Positions 1 to 8,126 of a DNA stretch of 64,000 bases are shown piece after piece. Under the pieces are notes generated by a model. The model was given only the letters and a program-made list of their open reading frames with translations. It did no database searches and was not told the DNA's origin. How positions within the stretch are numbered: the stretch's first letter is position 1; every line of letters starts with the position of its first letter. Both the position numbers and the translations under genes were made by a program. The stretch comes from JBJGXI01 sp045635475 (GTDB taxonomy: Bacteria; Bacillota; Bacilli; Bacillales; Amphibacillaceae), in contig NZ_JBJGXI010000014.1 in assembly GCF_045635475.1 (NCBI RefSeq), positions 1 through 64,000 of the forward strand, in the 5' to 3' direction.

Positions 1-147
1 CACCTGTATGTGTAATTTGGAAGTGATAACTGAAATGAGGTACAATAGAGTTTAGCACGGTACTTTGTGATGGTGGGGACCACACATTTCAACCTCCTTC
101 CAACAATTTTAATTGTAATTATAAATTGGTGGAAGGCAGGATAGTCG

Positions 148-289
148 ATGGAAATCATTGCAGAAATACTCTTGGGTACTTTTCGTAGCAGGAACTTTCT
201 TTGTGAGGTTGCTAGAATACATCTGGAAACTCATCAAAGGCATGATCGACAAGAAAAGAACCCCCACCCGTGATTCCAAAATCACATAG
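148..289 (+). pseudogene. Frameshifted small holin-like (type I toxin-like) membrane peptide remnant
   Basis: An ATG at 148 follows a GGTGGAAGG ribosome-binding-like stretch and reads MEIIAE, then runs into unrelated codons. The next frame, open from about 125 to 286, encodes a hydrophobic segment followed by a basic tail, containing GTFFVRLLEYIWKLIKG. That pattern (GTF..LL.YI.KLIK, then KK) resembles the short putative holin-like toxins of Bacillales. Removing one A from the AAA run near 165 would join the two frames into a peptide of about 46 residues. Its last codons overlap the terminator hairpin at 256-308, a layout seen in such loci. Family assignment is by pattern only; it could also be a chance hydrophobic ORF or contain a sequencing error. 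Confidence 0.33.
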
Positions 290-308
290 GGTAGGGGTTC
301 TTCTTTGT
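256..308 (+). terminator. Rho-independent terminator with nested hairpin
   Basis: AAGAACCCC...CCC at 256-269 pairs with GGG..GGGGTTCTT at 289-302. An inner GTGAT/ATCAC stem lies in the loop, and a T-rich stretch follows. It overlaps the end of the holin-like remnant and precedes the kinase gene. Confidence 0.6.
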
Positions 309-359
309 TTAACCAGTTAAGAAGGATGATTGGGTTGGTAGTAAAAGGGGGGATGAATA

Positions 360-1562
360 TTGCTTGACATTTTTAAGGACTTTTTTTTACAGTTGGTATT
401 AATAGCAACTCTAATATTTATCTTTCAAATTTTTTTGGCATCGAGATTTGAAAAAGGTAAATACATCAAAATAATCCAATCATTGTTATTTTCAAGCGCT
501 ATTATCATATGTATGTCTTTTCCTGCCTACATAACCCCTGAATTTCGTTTAGATATAAGAATTGTTCCACTACTTCTAGGAACGTTATATGGAGGATGGG
601 GAACAGGATTATTCCTTTCTTTTATTATTATCTTATATAGATTTTATGTTGGTGTTGATTTAGGGTTTTATACAACGATTATTACCCTTATTATAAGTAT
701 ACCTACTTTCATTTACTATCAAAAGTTGTTCTTGAAAGCTAATAAAAATAAAAGAATTCTAATAGCACTGTCCCTATCTGCTTCTTATTGTGTTATGGGA
801 ATAATTTCAACGTCGATCATTAGAGAATTTTCAATTGACGTTCTTTATGCACAACTCATTCAAACCGTTGTAACGTTAGCGGTTGTGTCGTTCTTTGTTG
901 CTCTTAATGAAATGATAAAAGAAACGCTCAAAAAAAATCAGCAGTTGCAAACCGAAATCAAGGACGCGGAGCTTGCATTTTTGCGTTCCCAAATCAAACC
1001 ACACTTTCTATACAATACCCTGAATTCAATTGCAGCATTATGTATTGATCAACCCAGGGAAGCGGAAAAATTAACGTTGGATTTATCCAGAGTTTTGAGA
1101 AGTGGTTTTGATTTCAAACAATTGGAGGCATTTACAACCTTAGAAAATGAATTGGAACTCGTTAATGCTTACGTAAATATTGAAAAGGTGCGCTTTGGTG
1201 CCAGATTATCTGTGATATACGATGTAGATGCAGATATGAATATTCAGATTCCTCAGCTGATATTACAGCCTTTGGTTGAAAACGCAATTAGGCATGGACT
1301 AATGTCTAAACTGCAAGGTGGAAATCTGAAAATATCCATTAAAGAAAAGGAAGCAGGTTCTGTCATTAGTTTTGGAGTTGAAGACAATGGATGTGGAATG
1401 AGTAAGGAAAAATTGGGAGAAATACTGAACTCAAATAAGACAAAGAAAGGTATAGGACTAGCGAACATTAATAAACGAATCAAGTTTTTATATGACCAAA
1501 ATATCCGTATTGAAAGTGAAGAAGGAAAAGGTACGAAGGTTTTCTTCGAGATACCAGTATGA
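360..1562 (+). CDS. LytS-family sensor histidine kinase
   Basis: A 400-residue membrane sensor kinase. Residues 1-185 are a run of hydrophobic helices including a LLLGTLYGGWGTG stretch, matching the 5TMR-LYT sensor module. Residues 200-230 hold the His-kinase box (IKPHFLYNTLNS, phosphoacceptor H215). The ATPase part has an N box (VENAIRHG, N308) and G boxes (EDNGCGM, GIGLANI). The TTG start at 360 follows a GGGGGG ribosome site; an upstream ATG at 353 stops after four codons. The partner regulator starts 25 bp downstream, so the two form one operon. LytS-type kinases in Firmicutes often sense pyruvate or wall/membrane state. No lrgAB or pyruvate-transporter target is adjacent, so the signal is unknown. 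Confidence 0.9.
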   Translation: MLDIFKDFFLQLVLIATLIFIFQIFLASRFEKGKYIKIIQSLLFSSAIIICMSFPAYITPEFRLDIRIVPLLLGTLYGGWGTGLFLSFIIILYRFYVGVDLGFYTTIITLIISIPTFIYYQKLFLKANKNKRILIALSLSASYCVMGIISTSIIREFSIDVLYAQLIQTVVTLAVVSFFVALNEMIKETLKKNQQLQTEIKDAELAFLRSQIKPHFLYNTLNSIAALCIDQPREAEKLTLDLSRVLRSGFDFKQLEAFTTLENELELVNAYVNIEKVRFGARLSVIYDVDADMNIQIPQLILQPLVENAIRHGLMSKLQGGNLKISIKEKEAGSVISFGVEDNGCGMSKEKLGEILNSNKTKKGIGLANINKRIKFLYDQNIRIESEEGKGTKVFFEIPV

Positions 1563-1587
1563 CCAATGACATAGTAGGGGTGAACGA

Positions 1588-2181
1588 ATGCTGAGAACGA
1601 TTATTGTGGATGATGAAGAATTATCGGTGAAACGTTTAAAGCATATCCTTTCGGAGAGCGACATGATTGAAATCTGTGCTACATTTTTGAATCCTGTAAA
1701 AGCTTATGAATATGTAGAAAAACATCCGATACAACTCGCCTTTGTTGATATTTCCATGCCTGAAATTAATGGTATGAATCTTACTAGTATGTTGCTTGAA
1801 CATGATCCTTTCATAGATATCGTCTTTGTAACCGGATATGATGATTATGCGGTGCAAGCCTTTGAAGTGAGCGCATTGGATTACCTAATAAAGCCTGTAA
1901 CTGATCAGCGCATGTCCAAAACTTTGGACAAGATTAGACAGAAACATCAACATTTGATTGCAGAGTCTTCCAATCGCCATAATGATAATCTATTAACAGC
2001 GCAAGAAGTAAGAATTTTACGGCTCATCACAGAAGGGTTGACGAACAAAGAAATCGCTTTTCAATTGGACATTTCAGCAGAAACAGTAAAGTCACACATT
2101 AAAAATGTATACAGAAAGCTAAAGGTCAGCAATCGAATCCAAGCTCTGAAGCGTGCTAAGGAATTGAACATACTACAATGA
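1588..2181 (+). CDS. Response regulator with receiver and LuxR/GerE-type HTH output
   Basis: A 197-residue cytoplasmic regulator. Residues 1-120 form a receiver domain with D9/D10, phosphoacceptor D54 (FVDISMP), T82 and K102 (LDYLIKP). Residues 135-190 form a LuxR-type helix-turn-helix (LTAQEVRILRLITEGLTNKE... AETVKSHIKNVYRKL). The receiver, with its ALDYLIKPV ending, looks like those of LytTR partners, but the output domain is not LytTR. That is unexpected beside a LytS kinase. Ribosome site AGGGG precedes ATG 1588, and a strong terminator at 2190 closes the two-gene operon. Targets are unknown. Confidence 0.9.
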   Translation: MLRTIIVDDEELSVKRLKHILSESDMIEICATFLNPVKAYEYVEKHPIQLAFVDISMPEINGMNLTSMLLEHDPFIDIVFVTGYDDYAVQAFEVSALDYLIKPVTDQRMSKTLDKIRQKHQHLIAESSNRHNDNLLTAQEVRILRLITEGLTNKEIAFQLDISAETVKSHIKNVYRKLKVSNRIQALKRAKELNILQ

Positions 2182-2189
2182 ATCACTCC

Positions 2190-2212
2190 TCACCCATTTG
2201 GGTGATTTTTAT
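2190..2212 (+). terminator. Rho-independent terminator
   Basis: TCACCCA (2190-2196) pairs with TGGGTGA (2199-2205) and is followed by TTTTTATTT, nine bases after the response regulator stop. Confidence 0.85.
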
Positions 2213-2401
2213 TTGTAGAGAGTAGATATATAGTTAAATAAGTCAGGAGTTGTTGCCTGAAGTATCGAGTCAGATCTCATAGCCAACAGGCAGCAATTCT
2301 ACTCAAATTTAATAGGAAGGAATGGTAATTGAAGTAACGAAGTTTGTTTATCTTTTTGAAACTTGTATTTGGGGAATTTAGGGAGTTTAAGGGGAGAGTA
2401 T

Positions 2402-5026
2402 ATGAAAACAGTTAATTGGATTCGGTTAATTCGAATAAGCACCATACTTTTAGTTTTAATGCTATTTATCTCTGGTTGCACTTATAAGTTATATGATGTA
2501 GATATGGGACTACAGGATCATGAGATTTTGTATTTGCAGAAGGAGGATGGAAGTACTTTAGTGAAAGAACTAAATGATGAGGGAAAAGCGGATTTTGAAG
2601 AAGACTATTCGCTCGTTGGTTATTACGTGGAGACACCTATAGATACTGAGTCTGTCTACTGGGTTCCTGATTATAATTTAATAGAGGATTTCGGGGGTAG
2701 TTTAGGAAACTATACGTATACCTATGAATTTACAACAACTAGTGGACGTCCCACTAAAATTCCTGCTTCTGTAGAAATAAAACAGGTGATTAAAGATTCA
2801 AATTCAGACGAATACTTTGTAACCCTCTTAGTATATGATGAGAATGGCGATCGAGTAGATGGTAATACACATATATTTGTTAACTCACCATACAACAATT
2901 CATTAAAGTTTTTGGAATTAGATCGTCCAAGTAGTGCCCCTTATTATGAAGAATGGAGAGGTGGAAACGCTACAGCAACGGTTTTTGGTTTTCCAATTGA
3001 TCAAGAAGTGTTTAATTATGATGATTTCAGAGGCAAACAACCAATTAAGGAACAACAGGAGCAAGGGGTTGCAGGCTTTCATGTGAAGTCAGATAACACG
3101 GAAGTCTTAGAAAATGGACCGATTTTTATTGATGTTTATAATGGGCCCAATACGGTTGCTTCTAAAGTTCCAGTGTTCTTGTTTGATTCTTGGGATGATG
3201 AAGTAAATTTATATGTGACATTTGATATCCTATCTAATAAAGCTGTCCTCGGGTGGCCAGAAGCTAATGGAAAAGAGGTAGGCTATCGAATTCAAGTCGA
3301 TGGTGAAAAGATAGCAGATGTCATGCCAGATGATTTGGAGTCAAGTGATGTAGACGGAATAACTATGTATCATTACGACATCTCAGATTTGGTTCCAGCC
3401 CAAAGCTACAGTTTCAGCGTTGCACCTCTTTATCAAGATGGTGAAGAATTATTCGCTAATGCAGAAATTTCAACAGAGGAAGTCTTCTTAGATACAACGA
3501 AACCAGTTATTACTTTAAATGGTGATTCTACATTAAACGTAGAAGTTGGATCTGACTATGAAGAACCTGGTGCAAAGATAACTGATAATTCGGGAGAGGA
3601 TTTATCAGAAGAGCTACACATTGATGCCAGTGCAGTCAATACAGACAAAGTTGGAAGCTATAAGGTCCACTATAGTGTGGAAGACAGTTCTGGCAACGAA
3701 GGAAAAGCAGAGCGTACGGTAAAAGTTGTAGATACAACAAAGCCGGTCATAACATTAGCTGGAGACAATCCGTTAGTAGTAGAATATGGAAACATATTCG
3801 TTGATCCGGGAGTAACAGCAGCGGACAACTACGACGAAGATGTAACAGAAGAAATAACGGTGGCCGGAAGTGTAGATGAAAATGTAGTAGGAGAATATAC
3901 ACTAACCTATACCGTGGAAGACAGTTCTGGCAACGAAGGAAAAGCAGAGCGTACGGTAAAAGTTGTAGATACAACAAAGCCGGTCGTAACATTAGCTGGA
4001 GACAATCCGTTAGTAGTAGAATATGGAAACATATTCGTTGATCCAGGAGCAACAGCAATGGACAACTACGACGGAGAAGTAACAGAAGAAATAACGGTGG
4101 CCGGAAGTGTAGATGAAAATGTAGTAGGAGAATATACACTAACTTATACCGTGGAAGACAGTTCTGGCAATATAGGAGAAGTAGAGCGTACGGTGAAAGT
4201 TGTAGATACAACAAAGCCGGTCGTAACATTAGTTGGAGACAATCCGTTAGTAGTAGAATATGGAGACACATTCGTTGATCCGGGAGTAACAGCAACGGAC
4301 AACTACGACGGAGATGTAACAGAAGAAATAACGGTGACCGGAAGTGTAGATGAAAATGTAGTAGGAGAATATACACTAACCTATACCGTGGAAGACAGGT
4401 CTGGCAATGTAGGAGAAGTAGAGCGTACGGTGAAAATCGTAGATGATAATATTGTCAGCTTAGGTGAAGAACGTAAGGTAAGGAAAGGTGAAGGCTTCAT
4501 TATTGAAGGAACAAATAGTTTTATCTCTATGCCGGAAGACCTTCCAGAAGGTACAACAATAAAGATTGAGAAGGTAGACGGTGAGCCTAATGGTGATTTG
4601 ATAGTAGCTGGAGATGTATATCGAGTTACTATTGTATATCCAGGCGAAGCTTCACCACCACAAGATGGGTTCATTCTTACGCTTTCGTATGATAATGATG
4701 CTGATTCAGACTTAGTTAACATCTATTATTTTGATGAAGAAGCAAATGAATGGATTTTAAAAGGTGGTCAGGTAAATACTGAAAACAAAACGATTACGTT
4801 GAATGTCCCGCATTTTTCAACGTATGGTGTATTTCAAGAGGTAGGCAGTGATGAACAAGTTGACGACTCGGATGGAAATGAAACACCACACACAGATGTT
4901 AACGACGATGGAACTGTTTTGCCTAAAACTGCTACTCCGATATTTAACTGGTTACTGATAGGAACTATCATGTTACTGATTGGAAGCGCGTTAGTGCTTT
5001 GGAAGAAGCGAAATGTAGAAAGATAA
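2402..5026 (+). CDS. Surface lipoprotein with Ig-like repeats and C-terminal LPKTA sorting signal
   Basis: An 874-residue exported protein. The ATG at 2402 follows AAGGGGAG and starts a lipoprotein signal (hydrophobic stretch, then FISGC); an in-frame start 39 bp upstream has no ribosome site. About residues 270-360 resemble a fibronectin type III fold. Four Ig-like repeats of the DUF5011 type follow (364-443, 444-522, 523-601, 602-680). After a further domain shared with the 16.1-kb esterase comes an acidic linker, then LPKTA at 840-844, a membrane helix and a KKR tail. LPXTA is a sortase target variant recognised by some Bacillus sortases. Lipid anchor plus sortase motif on one chain is odd. 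No enzymatic domain is recognised; a wall-spanning adhesin or scaffold is the best guess. No sortase gene lies in the window. Confidence 0.8.
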   Translation: MKTVNWIRLIRISTILLVLMLFISGCTYKLYDVDMGLQDHEILYLQKEDGSTLVKELNDEGKADFEEDYSLVGYYVETPIDTESVYWVPDYNLIEDFGGSLGNYTYTYEFTTTSGRPTKIPASVEIKQVIKDSNSDEYFVTLLVYDENGDRVDGNTHIFVNSPYNNSLKFLELDRPSSAPYYEEWRGGNATATVFGFPIDQEVFNYDDFRGKQPIKEQQEQGVAGFHVKSDNTEVLENGPIFIDVYNGPNTVASKVPVFLFDSWDDEVNLYVTFDILSNKAVLGWPEANGKEVGYRIQVDGEKIADVMPDDLESSDVDGITMYHYDISDLVPAQSYSFSVAPLYQDGEELFANAEISTEEVFLDTTKPVITLNGDSTLNVEVGSDYEEPGAKITDNSGEDLSEELHIDASAVNTDKVGSYKVHYSVEDSSGNEGKAERTVKVVDTTKPVITLAGDNPLVVEYGNIFVDPGVTAADNYDEDVTEEITVAGSVDENVVGEYTLTYTVEDSSGNEGKAERTVKVVDTTKPVVTLAGDNPLVVEYGNIFVDPGATAMDNYDGEVTEEITVAGSVDENVVGEYTLTYTVEDSSGNIGEVERTVKVVDTTKPVVTLVGDNPLVVEYGDTFVDPGVTATDNYDGDVTEEITVTGSVDENVVGEYTLTYTVEDRSGNVGEVERTVKIVDDNIVSLGEERKVRKGEGFIIEGTNSFISMPEDLPEGTTIKIEKVDGEPNGDLIVAGDVYRVTIVYPGEASPPQDGFILTLSYDNDADSDLVNIYYFDEEANEWILKGGQVNTENKTITLNVPHFSTYGVFQEVGSDEQVDDSDGNETPHTDVNDDGTVLPKTATPIFNWLLIGTIMLLIGSALVLWKKRNVER
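3491..4441 (+). repeat. Four tandem 79-80-codon Ig-like (DUF5011) repeats
   Basis: Units begin at 3491, 3731, 3968 and 4205, each opening DTTKPV. Period is 240, 237 and 237 bp. The last three units are almost identical at DNA level while the first is diverged, which indicates recent unit duplication within the gene. Confidence 0.9.
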
Positions 5027-5072
5027 TAAAGTAACAGTGAACAAGTTTAGTCGGCTTTAGATATATGCTGAC

Positions 5073-5107
5073 ATACCCACCCGCACCTAGTCGGGTGGGT
5101 ATTTTTA
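5073..5107 (+). terminator. Rho-independent terminator
   Basis: A perfect 11-bp stem (ATACCCACCCG at 5073-5083 with CGGGTGGGTAT at 5092-5102), 8-base loop, then a T run. It ends the surface lipoprotein transcript. Confidence 0.9.
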
Positions 5108-5277
5108 GTGGTTTAGGAGGAACGGAGGGTCAGGTTTCTTGTTCCGCGAGATGTTTAACGTTTTAAAGGGAATAAAATTCTCTTGAGAAAAGAAGTTGTG
5201 TCGATATGTCAAATGGGTAACCTAGAGTGACGGCAGTTGCAAATGAATTTTTGTAATATTTTATTTTCTAAAAAGTA

Positions 5278-5306
5278 TTGACGAATGAAATTATTTGAGT
5301 TAAGGT
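5278..5306 (+). promoter_or_regulatory. Candidate promoter of the AtuA-ribokinase-transporter cluster
   Basis: TTGACG (5278-5283), a 17-base spacer, then TAAGGT (5301-5306, only three of six consensus bases). The first LacI-type operator begins four bases after the -10, where bound repressor would block transcription. The rest of 5108-5277 shows no gene. Confidence 0.5.
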
Positions 5307-5309
5307 ATG

Positions 5310-5323
5310 TGTAACCGGTTACA
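5310..5323 (+). promoter_or_regulatory. LacI-family operator O1
   Basis: A perfect palindrome, TGTAACCGGTTACA, with the CG-centred symmetry typical of LacI/GalR operators. The LacI-family gene at 14885 is the obvious candidate binder. Confidence 0.75.
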
Positions 5324-5375
5324 TGGAACTTGATTACTCGGTGAGTTGTTCTATGTAATAAAAATATTATAAATA

Positions 5376-5389
5376 TGTAACCGGTTCCA
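5376..5389 (+). promoter_or_regulatory. LacI-family operator O2
   Basis: TGTAACCGGTTCCA, identical to O1 except one base in the right half-site. Its centre lies 66 bp after O1. Confidence 0.7.
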
Positions 5390-5440
5390 AGGCTGGGTAT
5401 AAACTAGACATGATTATTTTGCTATATTTAAAAAATAATA

Positions 5441-5454
5441 TGTAACCGGTTACT
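5441..5454 (+). promoter_or_regulatory. LacI-family operator O3
   Basis: TGTAACCGGTTACT, differing from O1 only at the last base. Its centre is 65 bp after O2, about six helical turns, so the three operators lie on the same DNA face. Confidence 0.7.
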
Positions 5455-5560
5455 TATGCGATGATATTTTCTCGTCCTAGGATTCAAATATTTCAATAAT
5501 CTGAATATTCCCGCGCCGTTTTATTTATCAAAATATATATTATACCAATAGGGGGTACAT

Positions 5561-6925
5561 ATGAAATCAGTTAACATTGTCTCGCCGTGTGGAATGCTTG
5601 GGTATGGTTTCCCTAAGGAATCCTTCAATCAGGCCTTTTTAAAAGATATAGACGGAATAGTCGTAGATGCAGGATCAACGGATGCTGGTCCACATAAGTT
5701 GGGTGCAGGCGTATCGATTGTTAGTAAACGTGCTGTAAAGAAAGACCTTGAGATCATGTTGGAAGCAGGTATACCGAAAAAAATACCAATTATTATAGGT
5801 TCTGCAGGTGGAGCAGGAGCAAAGCCACATGTGGAACAAACACTGGCAATCTTATATGAAATTTTAGGCGAAAGATCGTATAAAGCCAAAATAGCAATTA
5901 TATGGGCTGATTTTTCTCAAGAATTTGTGATTGATGCAATGGAAAGCAATAAAACAGAACCGTTATCAGTTAATATTCCACCGTTAACGGAAGAAGCGAT
6001 TAGGCAAACGTCTTCGATTGTTGCACAAATGGGGCATGAGCCAATCGTTGAAGCACTAAAGCAAAATGCAGACATCATTGTCTGTGGGCGTGCTTATGAT
6101 CCATCACCATTTGCGGCGATTGGTATTTATCATGGTATGGATGAAGGTCTTTCTTACCATTTAGGAAAAATACTCGAGTGTGGTGCACTATGTGCAGAAC
6201 CAGGTACGACAAAGGATAGTATTTTAGGAACTTTATATGAAGATGGTTTTACAGTTGAATCACTAAATTCAAAACGTGTCTGTACCACAACGAGTGTTGC
6301 TGCACACACATTTTATGAGAAAGAACATCCTTACTTGTTGCATGGTCCAGGCTTTACACTCAATTTAGTGGATTGTACCTTTACTGAAATTGCACCTGGT
6401 ATCGTAAAAGTACAAAACAGCAAATTCGAACCAGCTACCGCGCACAAGATCAAACTAGAAGGTGCAAAACAAACAGCATATCGCACGTTTGTAATAGCAG
6501 GTGTTAGAGACCCGCTCATGATTGAACGCATTGAAGAAATAGAAGCAGAGATTCGCAAAGAAGTAAGTAATTATTATGCGGAGATTTCACATGATGACTA
6601 TCAAATTAACGTCTATCACTATGGGAAAGATGCAGTGTTAGGCAAGAACGAACCAGAAGTGTTTCATGGCCATGAGATTGGCGTGCTTTTCGAAGTGCTT
6701 GCGGTAACACAGGAACTCTCAAATTCTATCTGCGCCAATCTTCGTTCAACATACTTACATTACGGATATGATGGGCGCAAATCTACAGCAGGGAATCTAG
6801 CATTTCCTTTTGCCCCAAGTGATATAGAATTTGGTCCAGTTTATGCTTTTTCCATCTACCACCTTATGGAAGTGGATGATAATCCTTTCCAAATAGAATT
6901 CAGGGAGGTAGGGGTTCATGAGTAA
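5561..6925 (+). CDS. AtuA-family (DUF1446) protein
   Basis: A 454-residue cytoplasmic protein of the acyclic terpene utilisation AtuA family (PF07287), recognised by the N-terminal glycine-rich block (VDAGSTDAGPHKLGAG), the IIGSAGGAGA segment and the DIIVCGRAYDPSPFAA motif. The family is named from terpene degradation in Pseudomonas, but its chemistry is not established as far as I know. ATG 5561 follows GGGGGT. It is first in the LacI-controlled cluster and overlaps the DUF4387 gene by 8 bp, a pairing that implies a joint function. Beside a ribokinase-like kinase, a sugar importer and two ADP-ribosylglycohydrolase-fold proteins, it more likely handles a sugar-linked metabolite than a terpene. 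That part is inference. Confidence 0.85.
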   Translation: MKSVNIVSPCGMLGYGFPKESFNQAFLKDIDGIVVDAGSTDAGPHKLGAGVSIVSKRAVKKDLEIMLEAGIPKKIPIIIGSAGGAGAKPHVEQTLAILYEILGERSYKAKIAIIWADFSQEFVIDAMESNKTEPLSVNIPPLTEEAIRQTSSIVAQMGHEPIVEALKQNADIIVCGRAYDPSPFAAIGIYHGMDEGLSYHLGKILECGALCAEPGTTKDSILGTLYEDGFTVESLNSKRVCTTTSVAAHTFYEKEHPYLLHGPGFTLNLVDCTFTEIAPGIVKVQNSKFEPATAHKIKLEGAKQTAYRTFVIAGVRDPLMIERIEEIEAEIRKEVSNYYAEISHDDYQINVYHYGKDAVLGKNEPEVFHGHEIGVLFEVLAVTQELSNSICANLRSTYLHYGYDGRKSTAGNLAFPFAPSDIEFGPVYAFSIYHLMEVDDNPFQIEFREVGVHE

Positions 6926-7235
6926 ATTGTATGAATTGGCAAAAATACTACGTAGTAAAAATTCTGGACCATATGAAGTAACAATGGATGTCTTATTCGA
7001 CAATAAGGAAACGTATGAACGTGTGAAGAAATCTCAAGCCATCACAAAAGAAAATATTGCGAGAATTTACAATCTTAAGGACACTGATATTCATCATTTA
7101 GTATTTTTCGACCCTGCCTTAGGAATTAAAATTACTATGGCGAGAGAGGTTTCGTCAGGAAGTATAGGGGATCGCGATGTATACGGCGCACAACAACACG
7201 CACCATTAATGCATATTGAGATCGATGGGGAGTAG
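6918..7235 (+). CDS. DUF4387 domain protein, partner of AtuA-like protein
   Basis: A 105-residue soluble protein matching the DUF4387 family, which usually sits beside or fused to AtuA-family proteins. Visible blocks are AKILRSKNSGPYEVTMDVLF at the N-terminus and GSIGDRDVYGAQQHAPL at the C-terminus. The ATG at 6918 lies inside the end of the AtuA gene and follows GGGAGGTAGGGG, so the two are translationally coupled. Its stop abuts the kinase start. It probably supplies a small domain of a two-subunit AtuA enzyme; the reaction is unknown. Confidence 0.85.
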   Translation: MSKLYELAKILRSKNSGPYEVTMDVLFDNKETYERVKKSQAITKENIARIYNLKDTDIHHLVFFDPALGIKITMAREVSSGSIGDRDVYGAQQHAPLMHIEIDGE

Positions 7236-8126
7236 ATGAAAATGAAGAGAATAGCCGTAGTCGGGAGTATTAATATTGACTACTTTGTAGAAAGCAACAA
7301 GTTGCCAAAGTTTGGTGAAACAGTGATGGGTAATAATTTTTTTATGGACCTTGGTGGTAAAGGAGCGAATCAGGCTGTAGCAGTCGCTCGTTTAGGTGGT
7401 GATGTAACGCTGTTTGGTTCAATCGGTAATGATGAACAACGTGTCCTGCTTATTAATCATTTTCAAAACGAAAAGGTAGGTATCGATCATTTAAACGTTG
7501 TGGAGGGTGTCTCTACAGGGGCGGCGTTTATTCAACTATTTCATAGTGAAAATCGAATCATTATTGTACCTGGAGCTAACGAATACACAAATGCTAACTA
7601 TAGCAAAAAAATCAAGAACCAATTATTGCAGTATGATGTGTTCCTATTCCAACTTGAAATCCCTATAGAGACATTGGAATTTTTGATACCAATCTTACAT
7701 GAACACAATAAAACAATCATTCTTGACCCAGCACCAGCAGAAAAATTAGATAAAGATTTATTGGATCAAGTAACTTATCTAACACCAAATGAACATGAAT
7801 TTGCAACGGTACTGGGACATGAAGAGAAAATATCCGATACCTTAATCAAGTATCCCAATAAGGTCATAGTAACTTGTGGTGAAAAAGGCGTTGTATACCA
7901 CAACGGTAATAAAATCGTAACCATTCCTGCGAGAAAGGTTAAAGCGATAGATACAACAGGTGCCGGGGATACATTTACTGGAGCATTCACCGTAGCGGTT
8001 TCCAAAGGAAAACCATTAGAAGAATGTATTCAATACGGTGTATATGCTGCTAGTTTATCTGTCATGAAAAAAGGTGCACAGGCAGGTATGCCGTTTCATG
8101 ATCAATTAGAAACAGTAGAGGGGTGA
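7236..8126 (+). CDS. PfkB-family carbohydrate kinase, ribokinase-like
   Basis: A 296-residue sugar kinase. Family signatures are the N-terminal GSINID, the substrate-binding GGKGANQAVAVARLGG block and the ATP/catalytic motif DTTGAGDTFTGAF, whose GAGD (242-245) contains the catalytic Asp (D245). Length and motifs fit ribokinase, which would make ribose 5-phosphate from ribose and ATP in the cytoplasm; related PfkB kinases take other sugars or nucleosides, so specificity is inferred. ATG 7236 directly follows the DUF4387 stop and the stop overlaps the permease start by four bases (GTGA), showing tight coupling. With the two glycohydrolase-fold proteins downstream, it probably phosphorylates the sugar they release. 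Confidence 0.88.
   Translation: MKMKRIAVVGSINIDYFVESNKLPKFGETVMGNNFFMDLGGKGANQAVAVARLGGDVTLFGSIGNDEQRVLLINHFQNEKVGIDHLNVVEGVSTGAAFIQLFHSENRIIIVPGANEYTNANYSKKIKNQLLQYDVFLFQLEIPIETLEFLIPILHEHNKTIILDPAPAEKLDKDLLDQVTYLTPNEHEFATVLGHEEKISDTLIKYPNKVIVTCGEKGVVYHNGNKIVTIPARKVKAIDTTGAGDTFTGAFTVAVSKGKPLEECIQYGVYAASLSVMKKGAQAGMPFHDQLETVEG

Noticed and set aside
1..92. Minus-strand frame entering from the left edge with an AGGAGG-like site
   Set aside because: The ATG with correct spacing gives only 11 codons, and the longer TTG frame overlaps the ribosome site. Too little is inside the window.
3747..4376. Long minus-strand open frame opposite the surface lipoprotein
   Set aside because: It is the mirror of the Ig-like repeats: a repetitive Leu/His-rich translation with no ribosome site.
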